From Sulfitobacter geojensis (lineage in GTDB: Bacteria > Pseudomonadota > Alphaproteobacteria > Rhodobacterales > Rhodobacteraceae), in assembly GCF_000622325.1 (NCBI RefSeq), contig NZ_JASE01000005.1, positions 1,674,001 through 1,738,000 on the forward strand: a DNA stretch of 64,000 bases, written 5' to 3'. The notes beneath the pieces were generated by a model that was not told the origin of the DNA, ran no database searches, and saw only the letters and a program-made list of their open reading frames with translations. Position numbers and translations under genes: made by a program. Below are positions 17,931-29,784 of this stretch, in pieces; the first letter of the stretch is position 1, and each line of letters begins with the position of its first letter.

Positions 17931-18905
17931 TCAGCTTCCTGTTGTCTTGCCCATGACGGGCGAAATCCCGATCCCCAGTTTGGGTTCGCGATCATTAATG
18001 TCGGCTTCTGCCGTGGCAGGCAGGTCCACATGTAGGCCGGCGCGCGATCCTTGTTGGGGCACTTCCAGCGGGCCCAGCGTATTCAGATAGCTGTCGACAC
18101 CGCTATTTCGATCATAAACTGAAAAATCTGCCGGGCGGTCGCGGAAGGATTTGAGTACCTGACCCAGACCTTTCATGCCGGTTTCGCGCTGGCGGCGCAC
18201 CATCGACAGATCAATTTCAATCGGGAACATGTCTTCTTGTCCCTGCGATTGGTGCAGCACCAGCGACGTGGGATCAACGATGCAGGACCGGCCCACACCG
18301 CCAGCGCCCAAGCCGTTGACATCAATGACGTAGCACTGGAACTGCGCCGCCGTCGCGCGGGCAATTGCCAGTTCGGCGTCGCGGTCGGTGGTTCCGGTCA
18401 ACACAGGGTGCAACAGCACCTCGACGCCCTGCGACGTCAGCTGGCGGGTGGTTTCGGGGAACCACATGTCATAGCAGATCGACAGGCCGAAACGGCCGAC
18501 TTCCGGCACATCGAACACACAGAAATCATCGCCGGGTGCTACGCCTGCTTCATAAGGCAGGAAGGGGAACATCTTGGCGTAACGGCGGATGACGTCACCA
18601 TCGGGATTAATCACCAGCGAGGTGTTGCGCACCAGACCGTCGTCAGGGCTGGTCAGAAACATCGAACCGGGGATCAGCCAGATTTTATGACGTCGCGCCG
18701 CTTCGCAGAACTTGTCGATGATCTCGTTCTCAGGCGGCAGTTTGAATTGCTCGAGCGGACCGAATGGTGCCAGTTCGCTGAACAGGACCATCTGTGTCCA
18801 GGGAAAGCGCATCATCAGCACATCTAGGCGCTGCAACATGCCTTCAACATTGGGGTGAAGGGCGTGGACGTACATCTGTACGCCGGCAATAGCGAAAGGG
18901 GTCAT
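17931..18905 (-). CDS. Nitrilase-superfamily carbon-nitrogen hydrolase (amidase)
   Basis: Predicted cytosolic amidase of 324 aa with the complete E-K-C triad: Glu44 in FSELAPFGP, Lys111 in YAKMFPF and Cys144 in SICYDMWFPET. Relatives include N-carbamoylputrescine amidase and omega-amidase, both of which act on polyamine or amino-acid amides. The Cys region is not diagnostic for either. The C-terminus (after about 250) is longer than in small nitrilases. It is the first gene of the operon with the decarboxylase 63 bp downstream, so the amide it cleaves is probably linked to that pathway. Confidence 0.9.
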   Translation of the reverse strand: MTPFAIAGVQMYVHALHPNVEGMLQRLDVLMMRFPWTQMVLFSELAPFGPLEQFKLPPENEIIDKFCEAARRHKIWLIPGSMFLTSPDDGLVRNTSLVINPDGDVIRRYAKMFPFLPYEAGVAPGDDFCVFDVPEVGRFGLSICYDMWFPETTRQLTSQGVEVLLHPVLTGTTDRDAELAIARATAAQFQCYVIDVNGLGAGGVGRSCIVDPTSLVLHQSQGQEDMFPIEIDLSMVRRQRETGMKGLGQVLKSFRDRPADFSVYDRNSGVDSYLNTLGPLEVPQQGSRAGLHVDLPATAEADINDREPKLGIGISPVMGKTTGS

Positions 18906-19477
18906 TTTCCAGAATCTCCGTAAAAGCAGAGGCGTCCCTGAGGGGCCGTCAATATCTCTGCGTTACGCATCCTTTATGCCCTTACGACCGGAACGGAAAC
19001 AGGTGATCTGCGCCGCGTATCGCCAGCAGTCAAAGCGTGCGGAAATCTGCGCGTCCCGCTCATTTTAAGTGATGCTAGCACCGCGATTGTCCCCCCGTTT
19101 CCGTGCCTTTACAAATGGTTGCGAGACGTCGCCCCGCATTGGCAAACTTTTGCCGCGTGACAGTCTGGTGGGCGTGTTTTGACAACAACGCATCCGTCCT
19201 CTTTGTGACGGTCAAGCTGCCAGCACCAGAAAGCAGCGGCTTTTAGGAAGCCTGACGACTCAGCGGCGCGCTTGCAACCGGAAACATCAAATTTCCGCAA
19301 AAGTGTTTAATATTATTATCAAATCGTAGGTTTTTGCGGAAAATTTCGGTCAAGACACAGGGGTTATCGAGCGAAACAAGATGCACCTGTCGCGAGAATC
19401 AGCCCGCGCGCGAGAAAATAGATAAGGTTTTCCAGTGCTTGGCGTTCGCGGTTACGAAGGGGCAGCGAGGTGCATAC
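18906..19477 (-). promoter_or_regulatory. Long upstream region of the amine/amide operon
   Basis: 572 bases without a convincing gene; the longest open stretch (19109-19300, minus, 63 codons) shows no family features. It must hold the promoter of the minus-strand operon. The notable element is an inverted repeat, TTTCCGCAAAA with TTTTGCGGAAAA, whose arms at 19289-19302 and 19332-19346 flank an AT-rich segment that could contain the -10 region. Confidence 0.55.
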
Positions 19478-19505
19478 AAAAAGGGCGGACCAAATCGGCC
19501 CGCCC
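19478..19505 (-). terminator. Rho-independent terminator of gabT
   Basis: Arms GGGCGGACC (19483-19491) and GGCCCGCCC (19497-19505) pair with one mismatch around AAATC. On the minus strand the stem is followed by TTTTTG. It lies 25 bp past the gabT stop. Confidence 0.85.
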
Positions 19506-19529
19506 CTTCAACCGCCAATATGGTTTGGC

Positions 19530-20930
19530 TTATGCGCTTTGTTCGGCAATCGCTGCAGCGAGGGCCGCTTCAAAGATTGTGATCCCTTCTTCGATGATCG
19601 CATCGGATGCGGTCAACGGCACCATGATGCGCAGGGCGTTGCCGTGCATGCCACATGACAGCAGGATCAAACCACGTTTCAGCGCATGGGCCACGACCGA
19701 TTTGGTCAGCTCTGCATCCGGTGTGGCGGTATCAAAGTCGGTCACGAACTCGATGGCCAGCATCGCGCCAAGTCCGCGAATATCCCACATGCGGAAGGGC
19801 GCAACCCGCGCGCCGATTTCTGCAAAGCGGGCACGGAATGCTTCGCCCAAAGCGGTCGAACGGGCCAGCAGACCCTCTTCTTCGATGGCTTCGATCGCAG
19901 CCAGCGCCGCAGCACAAGCAACAGGGTTGCCGCCATAGGTGCCGCCCAAACCGCCCGGAATGACCGCGTCCATCACGTCGGCACGGCCGATCACACCAGC
20001 AATCGGATACCCACCGGCCATGGATTTTGCGACTGTGATCAGGTCTGGCACAACGCCGGAATGTTCAACCGCAAACCACGTGCCGGTCCGGCCAAAGCCC
20101 GCCTGAATTTCGTCTGCAATCAACATGATACCGTGCTGGTCACAGATGTCGCGCAGCGCTTGCATCATTTCGAAAGGCACCGGTGTATAGCCGCCTTCGC
20201 CCAGAACAGGCTCGATGATGATACAGGCGATCCGCTCGGGCTGTGCATCGGTCAGGAACAGGTTTTGCAGGCCGGTCAATGCGTCCTGAACCGTGATCCC
20301 GTCGCGCTGTGACGGGAAAGGCGCGCGGAAGATATCGGACGGGAAGGGGCCGACGTCCTTTTTGTAAGGCGACACTTTGCCGGTCATACCCAGCGTCAAC
20401 AGCGTGCGGCCGTGATACCCACCGGTAAAGGCGATCACACCGGGGCGACCCGTCGCGGCACGTGCGATTTTAACAGCGTTCTCAACAGCTTCCGCGCCGG
20501 TGGTTACCAGCAGCGATTTCTTTGGGTGATCCCCCGGTGCCAGCGCGTTCAGCTTTTCAGCCAGCGCGACATAGGGCTCGTAGGGCACAACCTGAAAGCT
20601 GGTGTGTGTATAAAGATCTTCCTGCGCTTTGGCAGCGGCAATCACTTTGGGGTGACGGTGGCCGGTGTTCAGCACCGCGATACCGCCTGCGAAATCAACA
20701 TAACGGTTGCCTTCAACGTCCCACAGTTCGGCGTTCTCGGCGCGATCGGCAAAGACCGGCGCGGCAGAGGCAACACCGCGTGCAACGGCGGCCTCGCGGC
20801 GGGAAACCAGTTCGGCGTTGGTTTTGCCGGTTGTCGCAGTCACGGCAACATCGGGCACCACGGACATCACCGGCTTGGCCTTAGCCTTGGCAGTGGTTTT
20901 GCGGGTCTTCTTTTTCACTGTGTTCGACAT
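19530..20930 (-). CDS. gabT: 4-aminobutyrate--2-oxoglutarate transaminase
   Basis: Class III PLP aminotransferase moving the amino group of GABA (and often 5-aminovalerate) to 2-oxoglutarate; 466 aa. Asp273 in ADEIQAGFGRTG and the PLP Lys302 in AKSMAGGYPIAG are in place, and GAEAVENAVKIAR is typical of GabT. The ATG at 20930 was chosen because AGGAG lies 7 bases upstream. This leaves an N-terminal extension of about 35 residues, rich in Lys, Thr and Ala, ahead of the usual NAELVSRREAAVARGV start. It is transcribed divergently from the PuuR-like regulator. Confidence 0.94.
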   Translation of the reverse strand: MSNTVKKKTRKTTAKAKAKPVMSVVPDVAVTATTGKTNAELVSRREAAVARGVASAAPVFADRAENAELWDVEGNRYVDFAGGIAVLNTGHRHPKVIAAAKAQEDLYTHTSFQVVPYEPYVALAEKLNALAPGDHPKKSLLVTTGAEAVENAVKIARAATGRPGVIAFTGGYHGRTLLTLGMTGKVSPYKKDVGPFPSDIFRAPFPSQRDGITVQDALTGLQNLFLTDAQPERIACIIIEPVLGEGGYTPVPFEMMQALRDICDQHGIMLIADEIQAGFGRTGTWFAVEHSGVVPDLITVAKSMAGGYPIAGVIGRADVMDAVIPGGLGGTYGGNPVACAAALAAIEAIEEEGLLARSTALGEAFRARFAEIGARVAPFRMWDIRGLGAMLAIEFVTDFDTATPDAELTKSVVAHALKRGLILLSCGMHGNALRIMVPLTASDAIIEEGITIFEAALAAAIAEQSA

Positions 20931-21001
20931 GGCGATGCTCCTGCGGCAGCTGAACATGATAAACCCAAAGGATGATTCCGATGGGGGCGGTGTTTAAAAT
21001 T

Positions 21002-21029
21002 CTCATAGTGCGTTTATTATAGCTGTCAA
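21002..21029 (-). promoter_or_regulatory. Candidate sigma-70 promoter of gabT
   Basis: On the minus strand TTGACA (21029-21024) is followed by a 16-base spacer and TATGAG (21007-21002). The -35 is a perfect match and the -10 matches at four of six positions. It sits about 70 bases before the gabT start, within the region shared with the divergent regulator. Confidence 0.5.
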
Positions 21030-21120
21030 TGCCGAACTGCGTTGCGCAGGCGCTGTGATTTCAGCGTCTTCTGTCAGGCGACCCATTTGGCTTTTGATAA
21101 ATCCCAAGATGCGTTAGGGG

Positions 21121-21717
21121 ATGGCCAGAACCGACACATCAAGGCCAATGAGGGAACGCGTTGTGAACATTGGGAAAAGATTGCAGGAGCTGCGCAAGGC
21201 GCACGGGCTGTCGCAACGCGAGCTTGCGGCGCGGGCCGGTTTGACCAACGGCACGATTTCGCTCATCGAGCAAAACAAGACGAGCCCTTCGGTGGCCTCC
21301 CTGAAAAGCCTGCTGGATGCGATTCCCATGAGCATTGCCGAGTTTTTCGCAAATCTGGAGGAAGAACCACAGCCGACCTATTTCTACAAAGCGGATGAAT
21401 TCATCGAAATCGCGCCGCAATCGGACGGTCCCGCAGTCTCTTTGCGCCAGCTTGGCAATGCCAGCACCCATGCCTTGCAAATCCTTGATGAAACCTACCC
21501 GCCGCTGGCCGATACCGGCCCGCAGTCCCTGTCCCATACCGGCGAAGAGGCGGGGATCGTCATTTCGGGCGAAATTGAAATCACCGTCGCAGATCAGGTC
21601 AAAGTGTTGAAGACAGGCGAGGGGTATCTTTTTGACAGTCGTTTGCCGCACCGGTTCCGCAACATCAGCGATGCGCCGTGCAAAATCATCAGCGCCTGCA
21701 CACCGCCAACGTTCTAA
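21121..21717 (+). CDS. XRE-cupin transcriptional regulator, PuuR-like
   Basis: DNA-binding regulator of 198 aa with an N-terminal XRE helix-turn-helix (GLSQRELAARAGLTNGTISL) and a C-terminal cupin domain (GEEAGIVISGEIEITV, then HRFRNISDAPCKIISACTPP). The helix region closely resembles E. coli PuuR, the repressor of putrescine utilisation. GTG at 21163, with GAGGGA 7 bases upstream, is a better start than the ATG at 21121, whose purine-rich run abuts it; the longer frame is reported. The divergent gabT is the obvious target. Confidence 0.88.
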   Translation: MARTDTSRPMRERVVNIGKRLQELRKAHGLSQRELAARAGLTNGTISLIEQNKTSPSVASLKSLLDAIPMSIAEFFANLEEEPQPTYFYKADEFIEIAPQSDGPAVSLRQLGNASTHALQILDETYPPLADTGPQSLSHTGEEAGIVISGEIEITVADQVKVLKTGEGYLFDSRLPHRFRNISDAPCKIISACTPPTF

Positions 21718-21809
21718 CGCCGCAGCCCCGCGTCACTTTGGCCAAATTGAACCGATATGCTGTCAATTCCTGCATGATCGGCTAGGTCTAGGCAGGACAG
21801 GGGAAAACC

Positions 21810-22466
21810 ATGCTGCTAGAGTTCGATAAGGTTGAGAAATCGTTTCCGACAAGTGAGGGTCCTGTGCCGGTTTTGCGCGGCATCAGTTTCGATCTGGCCA
21901 CAGGGCAAACGCTTGCGCTTACCGGTGAATCCGGTAGCGGTAAAAGCACGCTTTTGCATGTGGCCGCTGGTTTGGAAGGGTTTGACGGTGGAACGGTCAA
22001 GGTCGCGGGTCAGCCGCTTGGGCAGTTAGATGATGCTGCCCGCGCTGCCCTGCGCCGCAATGATATTGCTTTGGTTTTCCAGCAATTTAACTTGATCCCC
22101 TCGCTTAGCGTGGCGGCGAACATCGCGTTTCAGGCGCGCCTTGCAGGGCGCGATGACGCGGACCATATCGCAACTGTCAGCGCGGCCTTGGGGTTGTCGG
22201 ATTATCTGGCCAAATACCCTGAAACCCTTTCTGGTGGTCAACAACAACGCGTCGCCATCGCCCGCGCATTGGCGGCCAAACCGAAGCTTTTGCTGGCGGA
22301 TGAACCCACCGGCAATCTGGACGAAGGCACAGCCGAAGAGGTGCTGGAACAGATGCTGGATCTTGTCACGCAGACTGGTGCGGGGCTGATGCTGGTCACC
22401 CATTCACCCGCCATCGCGGCGCGCATGCAACGCCGGCTGCATTTGAAAAACGGTCTGCTTGCATGA
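21810..22466 (+). CDS. ABC transporter ATP-binding protein (LolD/AttE-like)
   Basis: ATPase of a MacB/LolD-type ABC system, 218 aa. Walker A GESGSGKST, the Q-loop in VFQQFNLIPSLSV, the signature LSGGQQQRVAIARAL and Walker B LLLADEPTGNLD are all present. It overlaps the permease start by 4 bp (ATGA), so the two are coupled. With the permease and the AttH/CrtC-like protein downstream it forms an AttEFGH-like exporter or lipoprotein-handling system; function inferred. Confidence 0.94.
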   Translation: MLLEFDKVEKSFPTSEGPVPVLRGISFDLATGQTLALTGESGSGKSTLLHVAAGLEGFDGGTVKVAGQPLGQLDDAARAALRRNDIALVFQQFNLIPSLSVAANIAFQARLAGRDDADHIATVSAALGLSDYLAKYPETLSGGQQQRVAIARALAAKPKLLLADEPTGNLDEGTAEEVLEQMLDLVTQTGAGLMLVTHSPAIAARMQRRLHLKNGLLA

Positions 22467-24838
22467 TCGGGGTCTGCCTAACGGCGCTTGTGTCCCATTG
22501 GCGACGCAACCCGATCCAGCTGTTCGCCTATCTTGCAGGTTTGGCGCTGGCGACCGCCCTTTGGTCCGGCGTGCAGGCCATTAACGCAGAAGCGCGCGCC
22601 AGCTATGATAATGCAGCCGCGACTTTGGGCGAGGGGCGATTTGACCAATTGCTGCCACGACAGGGCAACAGGGTCGCGCAAGACCTTTACATCACGCTCA
22701 GACGGGCGGGATGGTTGGTTTCGCCTGTGATCGAGGGGCAGATCGATGGCCTGCGCCTTGTCGGCGTTGATCCCGTGACCGCGCCTGGCGGGCTTGGCGG
22801 CGTGCAGCCGGAGCGGTTGTTGACGCCGGGTGCCGACGCGACACAGAGGGTGTTTGTGAACCCGCAGACCGCACAGAAGGTGCAGGATGGTCTGCCTGTC
22901 ACGATTGACACCGGCATCGCACCCGGCCTCGGCATTGCGGATATCGCAAGGGCGCAAGAGTTACTGGGCCGCAACGATCTGTCCCGGCTGATCGTCCTGC
23001 CCGATCAGCCGGTTGGCAGACCGGACCTGTCGACCATCGCCCCCGAATTGCGCCTGCAACCGGCGCAGCAAGGGGCGGACATCGGGCAGCTGACCGACAG
23101 TTTTCATTTGAACCTGACCGCCTTTGGTTTGCTTAGTTTTGCCGTGGGTCTTTTCATCGTGCACAGCACCATCGGCCTCGCGTTTGAACAGCGGCGCGGG
23201 ATGGTCCGTACCTTGCGGTCCTTGGGGGTGCCGTTGCGCTTGCTGGTAAAAGTAATCGCGTTTGAAATGATGACACTGGCCGCCATTGGCGCGGCATTGG
23301 GGGTTGTCGCGGGCTATCTGATCGCGGCGTTTTTACTGCCCGATGTAGCGGCCACTTTGCGCGGGCTTTATGGCGCAGAGATTTCCGGGACATTGAATAT
23401 CCGTGCTGAATGGTGGTTGTCGGGTTTGTTGATCGCGCTGCTTGGGACAGCCGCCGCATTGACAGGACGGATCTGGCAGATCAGCCATATGCCGCTGTTG
23501 GCCAGCGTGCGGCCGCGTGCTTGGGTCATGGCCTCTGCCGCGCGGTTCCGGTTGCAAACACAGGTCGCGGCGGGGCTGCTGGTCGCCGCGCTGGGCTTGG
23601 CGCTTTTTGGTACGGGGTTGATTGCCGGCTTTGCTCTGCTGGCCTGCTTGTTGATTGGCGCGGCCCTTGCCTTGCCACTTGTCGTGTCCTTGGTCCTTTC
23701 CCTTTGCGAACGCCGCGCCCGCGCCCCGTTGTGGCAATGGTTCTGGGCCGATACGCGCCAGCAATTGCCGGGGCTTAGCCTCGCGCTGATGGCGCTGCTG
23801 CTGGCGGTGTCGGCCAATATCGGCGTGTCGACGATGGTGTCGAGTTTCCGCCTGACCTTTATAGGCTTCCTGGATCAACGGCTTGCGCCGGAGTTGTTTG
23901 TGCAGCTTGAAACAGCCGAGGAAAGTGCTGCCTTGCTGTCCTATCTCGATCAACAAAACATTGAAGTCTTGCCGTTGATGTCGGTGCAAATGCGCATCAC
24001 CGGTCGCCCGACCGAGCTTTACAGCCTGCGCGTCGGTCCGACCTACCGCGAGAATTGGGTTTTTCTGGACGCCATTGAACGCCCATGGAACGCGGTCGAG
24101 GCGGGGCAGGGCGTTGTTGTGAACGAACAACTGGCCCGTCGTGCGGGGCTATGGGTTGGCGATGATGTCGAAATCGATGCAGAGCTGACCCTGCCCATCG
24201 CCGCAGTTGTCGGGGATTATGGCAATCCGAACGGGCAGGTCGTGATAACGCAATCGCTGTTTGAAAAATTGCAGCCGTCGATGGTGCCGTTGCGGTTTGG
24301 CATCCGCAGCGCGGATCCGGCTGCCCTGCGCCAGAAACTGACAACGCAGCTGGGCATCGTGCCCAACGCGATCACCGATCAAGCAGCGATTAAAGCTCTG
24401 TCGATGCAGGTGTTTGAGCGGACGTTCACCGTCACCGCCGCGCTGAACGCCTTGACGTTGCTGGTCGCGGGTTTCGCGATTTTGATGAGCCTGCTGACAT
24501 TGGCCGATCTGCGCGTGCCGCAGCTGGCACCGGTCTGGGCCTTGGGGATGACCCGGCGCAGATTGGGCTGGCTCGAGGTGCTGCGCGCGGTGGCATTGGC
24601 CGCGCTGGTGTTCCTTTGTGCCGTGCCTCTTGGGCTCGCGCTTGCCTGGGTTCTGCTTAGCGTGATCAACGTCGATGCCTTTGGCTGGAAACTGCCCATG
24701 TTTTTGTTCCCGATGGAATATCTGTCGCTCGGAAGTTACGCGCTGTTCGCCGCCGTGCTGGCGGCCCTTTGGCCGGCTTTGCGCCTGATGCGCAAACCGC
24801 CGTCGGATTTGCTCAAGGTTTTTGCCAATGAACGTTAG
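22463..24838 (+). CDS. FtsX-like ABC transporter permease
   Basis: Permease of 791 aa built from two FtsX-type halves, each with a large extracytoplasmic loop after the first helix and three following helices. Segments such as FAVGLFIVHSTIGLAFEQRRGMVRTLRSLG and the C-terminal LWPALRLMRKPPSDLLKVF are typical of MacB/LolC-type permeases. In attachment-related Att systems the permease can be split into two genes, whereas here both halves are in one chain. It overlaps the genes on both sides. Confidence 0.92.
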   Translation: MIGVCLTALVSHWRRNPIQLFAYLAGLALATALWSGVQAINAEARASYDNAAATLGEGRFDQLLPRQGNRVAQDLYITLRRAGWLVSPVIEGQIDGLRLVGVDPVTAPGGLGGVQPERLLTPGADATQRVFVNPQTAQKVQDGLPVTIDTGIAPGLGIADIARAQELLGRNDLSRLIVLPDQPVGRPDLSTIAPELRLQPAQQGADIGQLTDSFHLNLTAFGLLSFAVGLFIVHSTIGLAFEQRRGMVRTLRSLGVPLRLLVKVIAFEMMTLAAIGAALGVVAGYLIAAFLLPDVAATLRGLYGAEISGTLNIRAEWWLSGLLIALLGTAAALTGRIWQISHMPLLASVRPRAWVMASAARFRLQTQVAAGLLVAALGLALFGTGLIAGFALLACLLIGAALALPLVVSLVLSLCERRARAPLWQWFWADTRQQLPGLSLALMALLLAVSANIGVSTMVSSFRLTFIGFLDQRLAPELFVQLETAEESAALLSYLDQQNIEVLPLMSVQMRITGRPTELYSLRVGPTYRENWVFLDAIERPWNAVEAGQGVVVNEQLARRAGLWVGDDVEIDAELTLPIAAVVGDYGNPNGQVVITQSLFEKLQPSMVPLRFGIRSADPAALRQKLTTQLGIVPNAITDQAAIKALSMQVFERTFTVTAALNALTLLVAGFAILMSLLTLADLRVPQLAPVWALGMTRRRLGWLEVLRAVALAALVFLCAVPLGLALAWVLLSVINVDAFGWKLPMFLFPMEYLSLGSYALFAAVLAALWPALRLMRKPPSDLLKVFANER

Positions 24839-25868
24839 GGTGATCATTTTTCTTTGCCTGTTTCCCGTTACGCTGTGGGCGCAGGGTTTTTCCGGCCTTG
24901 GTGCGGATGTAAACGGGTTCGCCACACCGCAGCCGGATCCGGTTTTTACCTTTCCCGAGGATCATGGCGCGCATCCCGAGTATCGCATCGAATGGTGGTA
25001 CCTTACGGCCAACCTGCAAGGCGCGGATGGCACGCCTTATGGTTTGCAATGGACGTTGTTTCGTACAGCCCTTGCACCGGGAGAGGACGCCGGCTGGCGC
25101 TCGCCGCAGGTATGGTTCGCCCATGCGGCGATCACCACGCCCGACGCCCATTTTGCCACCGAACGTTTCGCCCGTGGCGGGATCGGACAGGCGGGGGTGC
25201 GCGTCGCGCCGTTTGAGGCGTGGATTGATGAATGGGCCCTTGAGGGGGCGGATTTCGAGGCAATGACCGTGACGGCAAGTGGCCCTGATTTCGCCTATGA
25301 CATGACGTTGAGCGCGCAGGGACCATTGGTGTTTCACGGGGCCGATGGTTATTCCGTCAAGTCACAACAAGGGCAGGCGAGTTACTATTATTCGCAACCG
25401 TTTTTCGACATCTCCGGCACTCTGAAATTGCCCGAAGGCGATGTGGCGGTGACCGGTTCCGCGTGGCTGGATCGGGAGTGGTCCTCGCAGCCTTTGGGCG
25501 AAACCCAAACCGGTTGGGACTGGTTTTCATTGTCATTTGAGGGCGGCGCGAAGTTGATGGGGTTCCAGCTGCGCCAATCTGATGGCGCGGGCTACAGCGC
25601 GTCCACATGGATTGCGCCGGACGGCACGACACGCACCATGCCCGCAGGTGCGTTTGTGGCAAAACCGTTGCAGGCTCATAAGGTTGCCGGGCGTGAAGTG
25701 CCCGTTGAATGGCAGGTGAGCCTGCCCGAACGCGGGGTCGATGTAACCGTTTCGGCGTTGAACCGGAATGCGTGGATGGCCCTGTCGATCCCATATTGGG
25801 AAGGGCCGGTAACGGTTCAAGGCAGCCACAACGGCAAAGGATATCTGGAGATGACAGGTTATGAGTGA
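24828..25868 (+). CDS. Secreted CrtC/AttH-like lipocalin-type protein
   Basis: Exported protein of 346 aa with a signal peptide (LCLFPVTLWAQ). EYRIEWWYLTANL and SAWLDREWSSQPLG are the AttH / carotenoid 1,2-hydratase signatures. No carotenoid genes adjoin it, so I read it as the AttH-like partner of the upstream ABC transporter, not as a pigment enzyme. ATG 24828 overlaps the permease stop and has AAGG upstream. Biochemical role unknown. Confidence 0.86.
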   Translation: MNVRVIIFLCLFPVTLWAQGFSGLGADVNGFATPQPDPVFTFPEDHGAHPEYRIEWWYLTANLQGADGTPYGLQWTLFRTALAPGEDAGWRSPQVWFAHAAITTPDAHFATERFARGGIGQAGVRVAPFEAWIDEWALEGADFEAMTVTASGPDFAYDMTLSAQGPLVFHGADGYSVKSQQGQASYYYSQPFFDISGTLKLPEGDVAVTGSAWLDREWSSQPLGETQTGWDWFSLSFEGGAKLMGFQLRQSDGAGYSASTWIAPDGTTRTMPAGAFVAKPLQAHKVAGREVPVEWQVSLPERGVDVTVSALNRNAWMALSIPYWEGPVTVQGSHNGKGYLEMTGYE

Positions 25869-26415
25869 TCCAAATGATCTAGTCACATTTCTGGACGCGG
25901 CGTGGGAGCATCTGGAGCGCGGCGTTGCGCATAGCGCCTCGCCAGCACGCTTTGTGACATTTGCCACGGTGGGGCAAGACGGCGTGCCACAGGCGCGCAC
26001 GGTGGCCCTGCGCGGCGCGGACCGCGGCGCCGCATCGGTTGAAGTGCATACAGATGTGGAAACAGACAAGGTCGCTGCCCTAAGGCAGATGCCAATGGCG
26101 GCCTTGCACATCTGGTTGCCCGAGGCGAATTTGCAAATCCGCCTGACGGCGCGGGTGACGGTTCTGACCGGTTCTCAAGTCGATGAGGCATGGGCGAAAG
26201 TACCCGCCGGTTCGCGCGTGTCTTATGGCACCAAACCAACACCCGGCACACCAATCGCTGATGTCTATGCCTACGAAAAACCCGCCGAGCGGAGCCGGTT
26301 TGCGGTTCTTAAATGTGAGTTGACGCAGATGGATCTGGTGCATCTGGACGCGCGCCATCGCCGCGCGCTGTTCGAGGCGCAGAATGGTTGGCAGGGGACG
26401 TGGGTGGCCCCTTAA
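25861..26415 (+). CDS. Pyridoxamine 5'-phosphate oxidase family protein
   Basis: Small FMN-binding split-barrel protein, 184 aa. VTFATVGQDGVPQARTVALRGADR and the closing AFEAQNGWQGTWVAP-like segment (ALFEAQNGWQGTWVAP) match the pyridoxamine phosphate oxidase-like group found in alphaproteobacteria, not canonical PdxH. It overlaps the CrtC/AttH-like gene by 8 bp and so ends that operon. The substrate is unknown; a general flavin reductase or oxidase role is inferred. Confidence 0.85.
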   Translation: MSDPNDLVTFLDAAWEHLERGVAHSASPARFVTFATVGQDGVPQARTVALRGADRGAASVEVHTDVETDKVAALRQMPMAALHIWLPEANLQIRLTARVTVLTGSQVDEAWAKVPAGSRVSYGTKPTPGTPIADVYAYEKPAERSRFAVLKCELTQMDLVHLDARHRRALFEAQNGWQGTWVAP

Positions 26416-26429
26416 CGGAGCAAACGAAA

Positions 26430-26455
26430 GGCCCTCCCGATTGCTCGGAAGGGCC
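26430..26455. terminator. Bidirectional terminator between the flavin-oxidase gene and katG
   Basis: GGCCCT (26430-26435) pairs with AGGGCC (26450-26455), extended inward by CCGA/TCGG after one mismatch. T-rich tails occur on both sides, GGATTTT on plus and CTTTCGTTTG on minus. It separates two convergent genes. Confidence 0.75.
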
Positions 26456-26484
26456 GGATTTTAGGGATTTAAGTGCCGTGCGGC

Positions 26485-29707
<3,223 letters not shown>

Positions 29708-29784
29708 TGCGCTGGAAACACTTGTCTGCCTAAAACGTCGAAACCGGTCCGCGTAGGCCGCTCGTCGTGTGAAGGAAATGCAAC

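Noticed and set aside
19109..19300. 63-codon minus-strand frame in the operon leader
   Set aside because: No recognised family, and it overlaps the left arm of the inverted repeat; no clear ribosome site.
24828..25868. Carotenoid 1,2-hydratase
   Set aside because: It has a signal peptide and sits with an ABC exporter; no carotenoid genes are present, so AttH-like is favoured.
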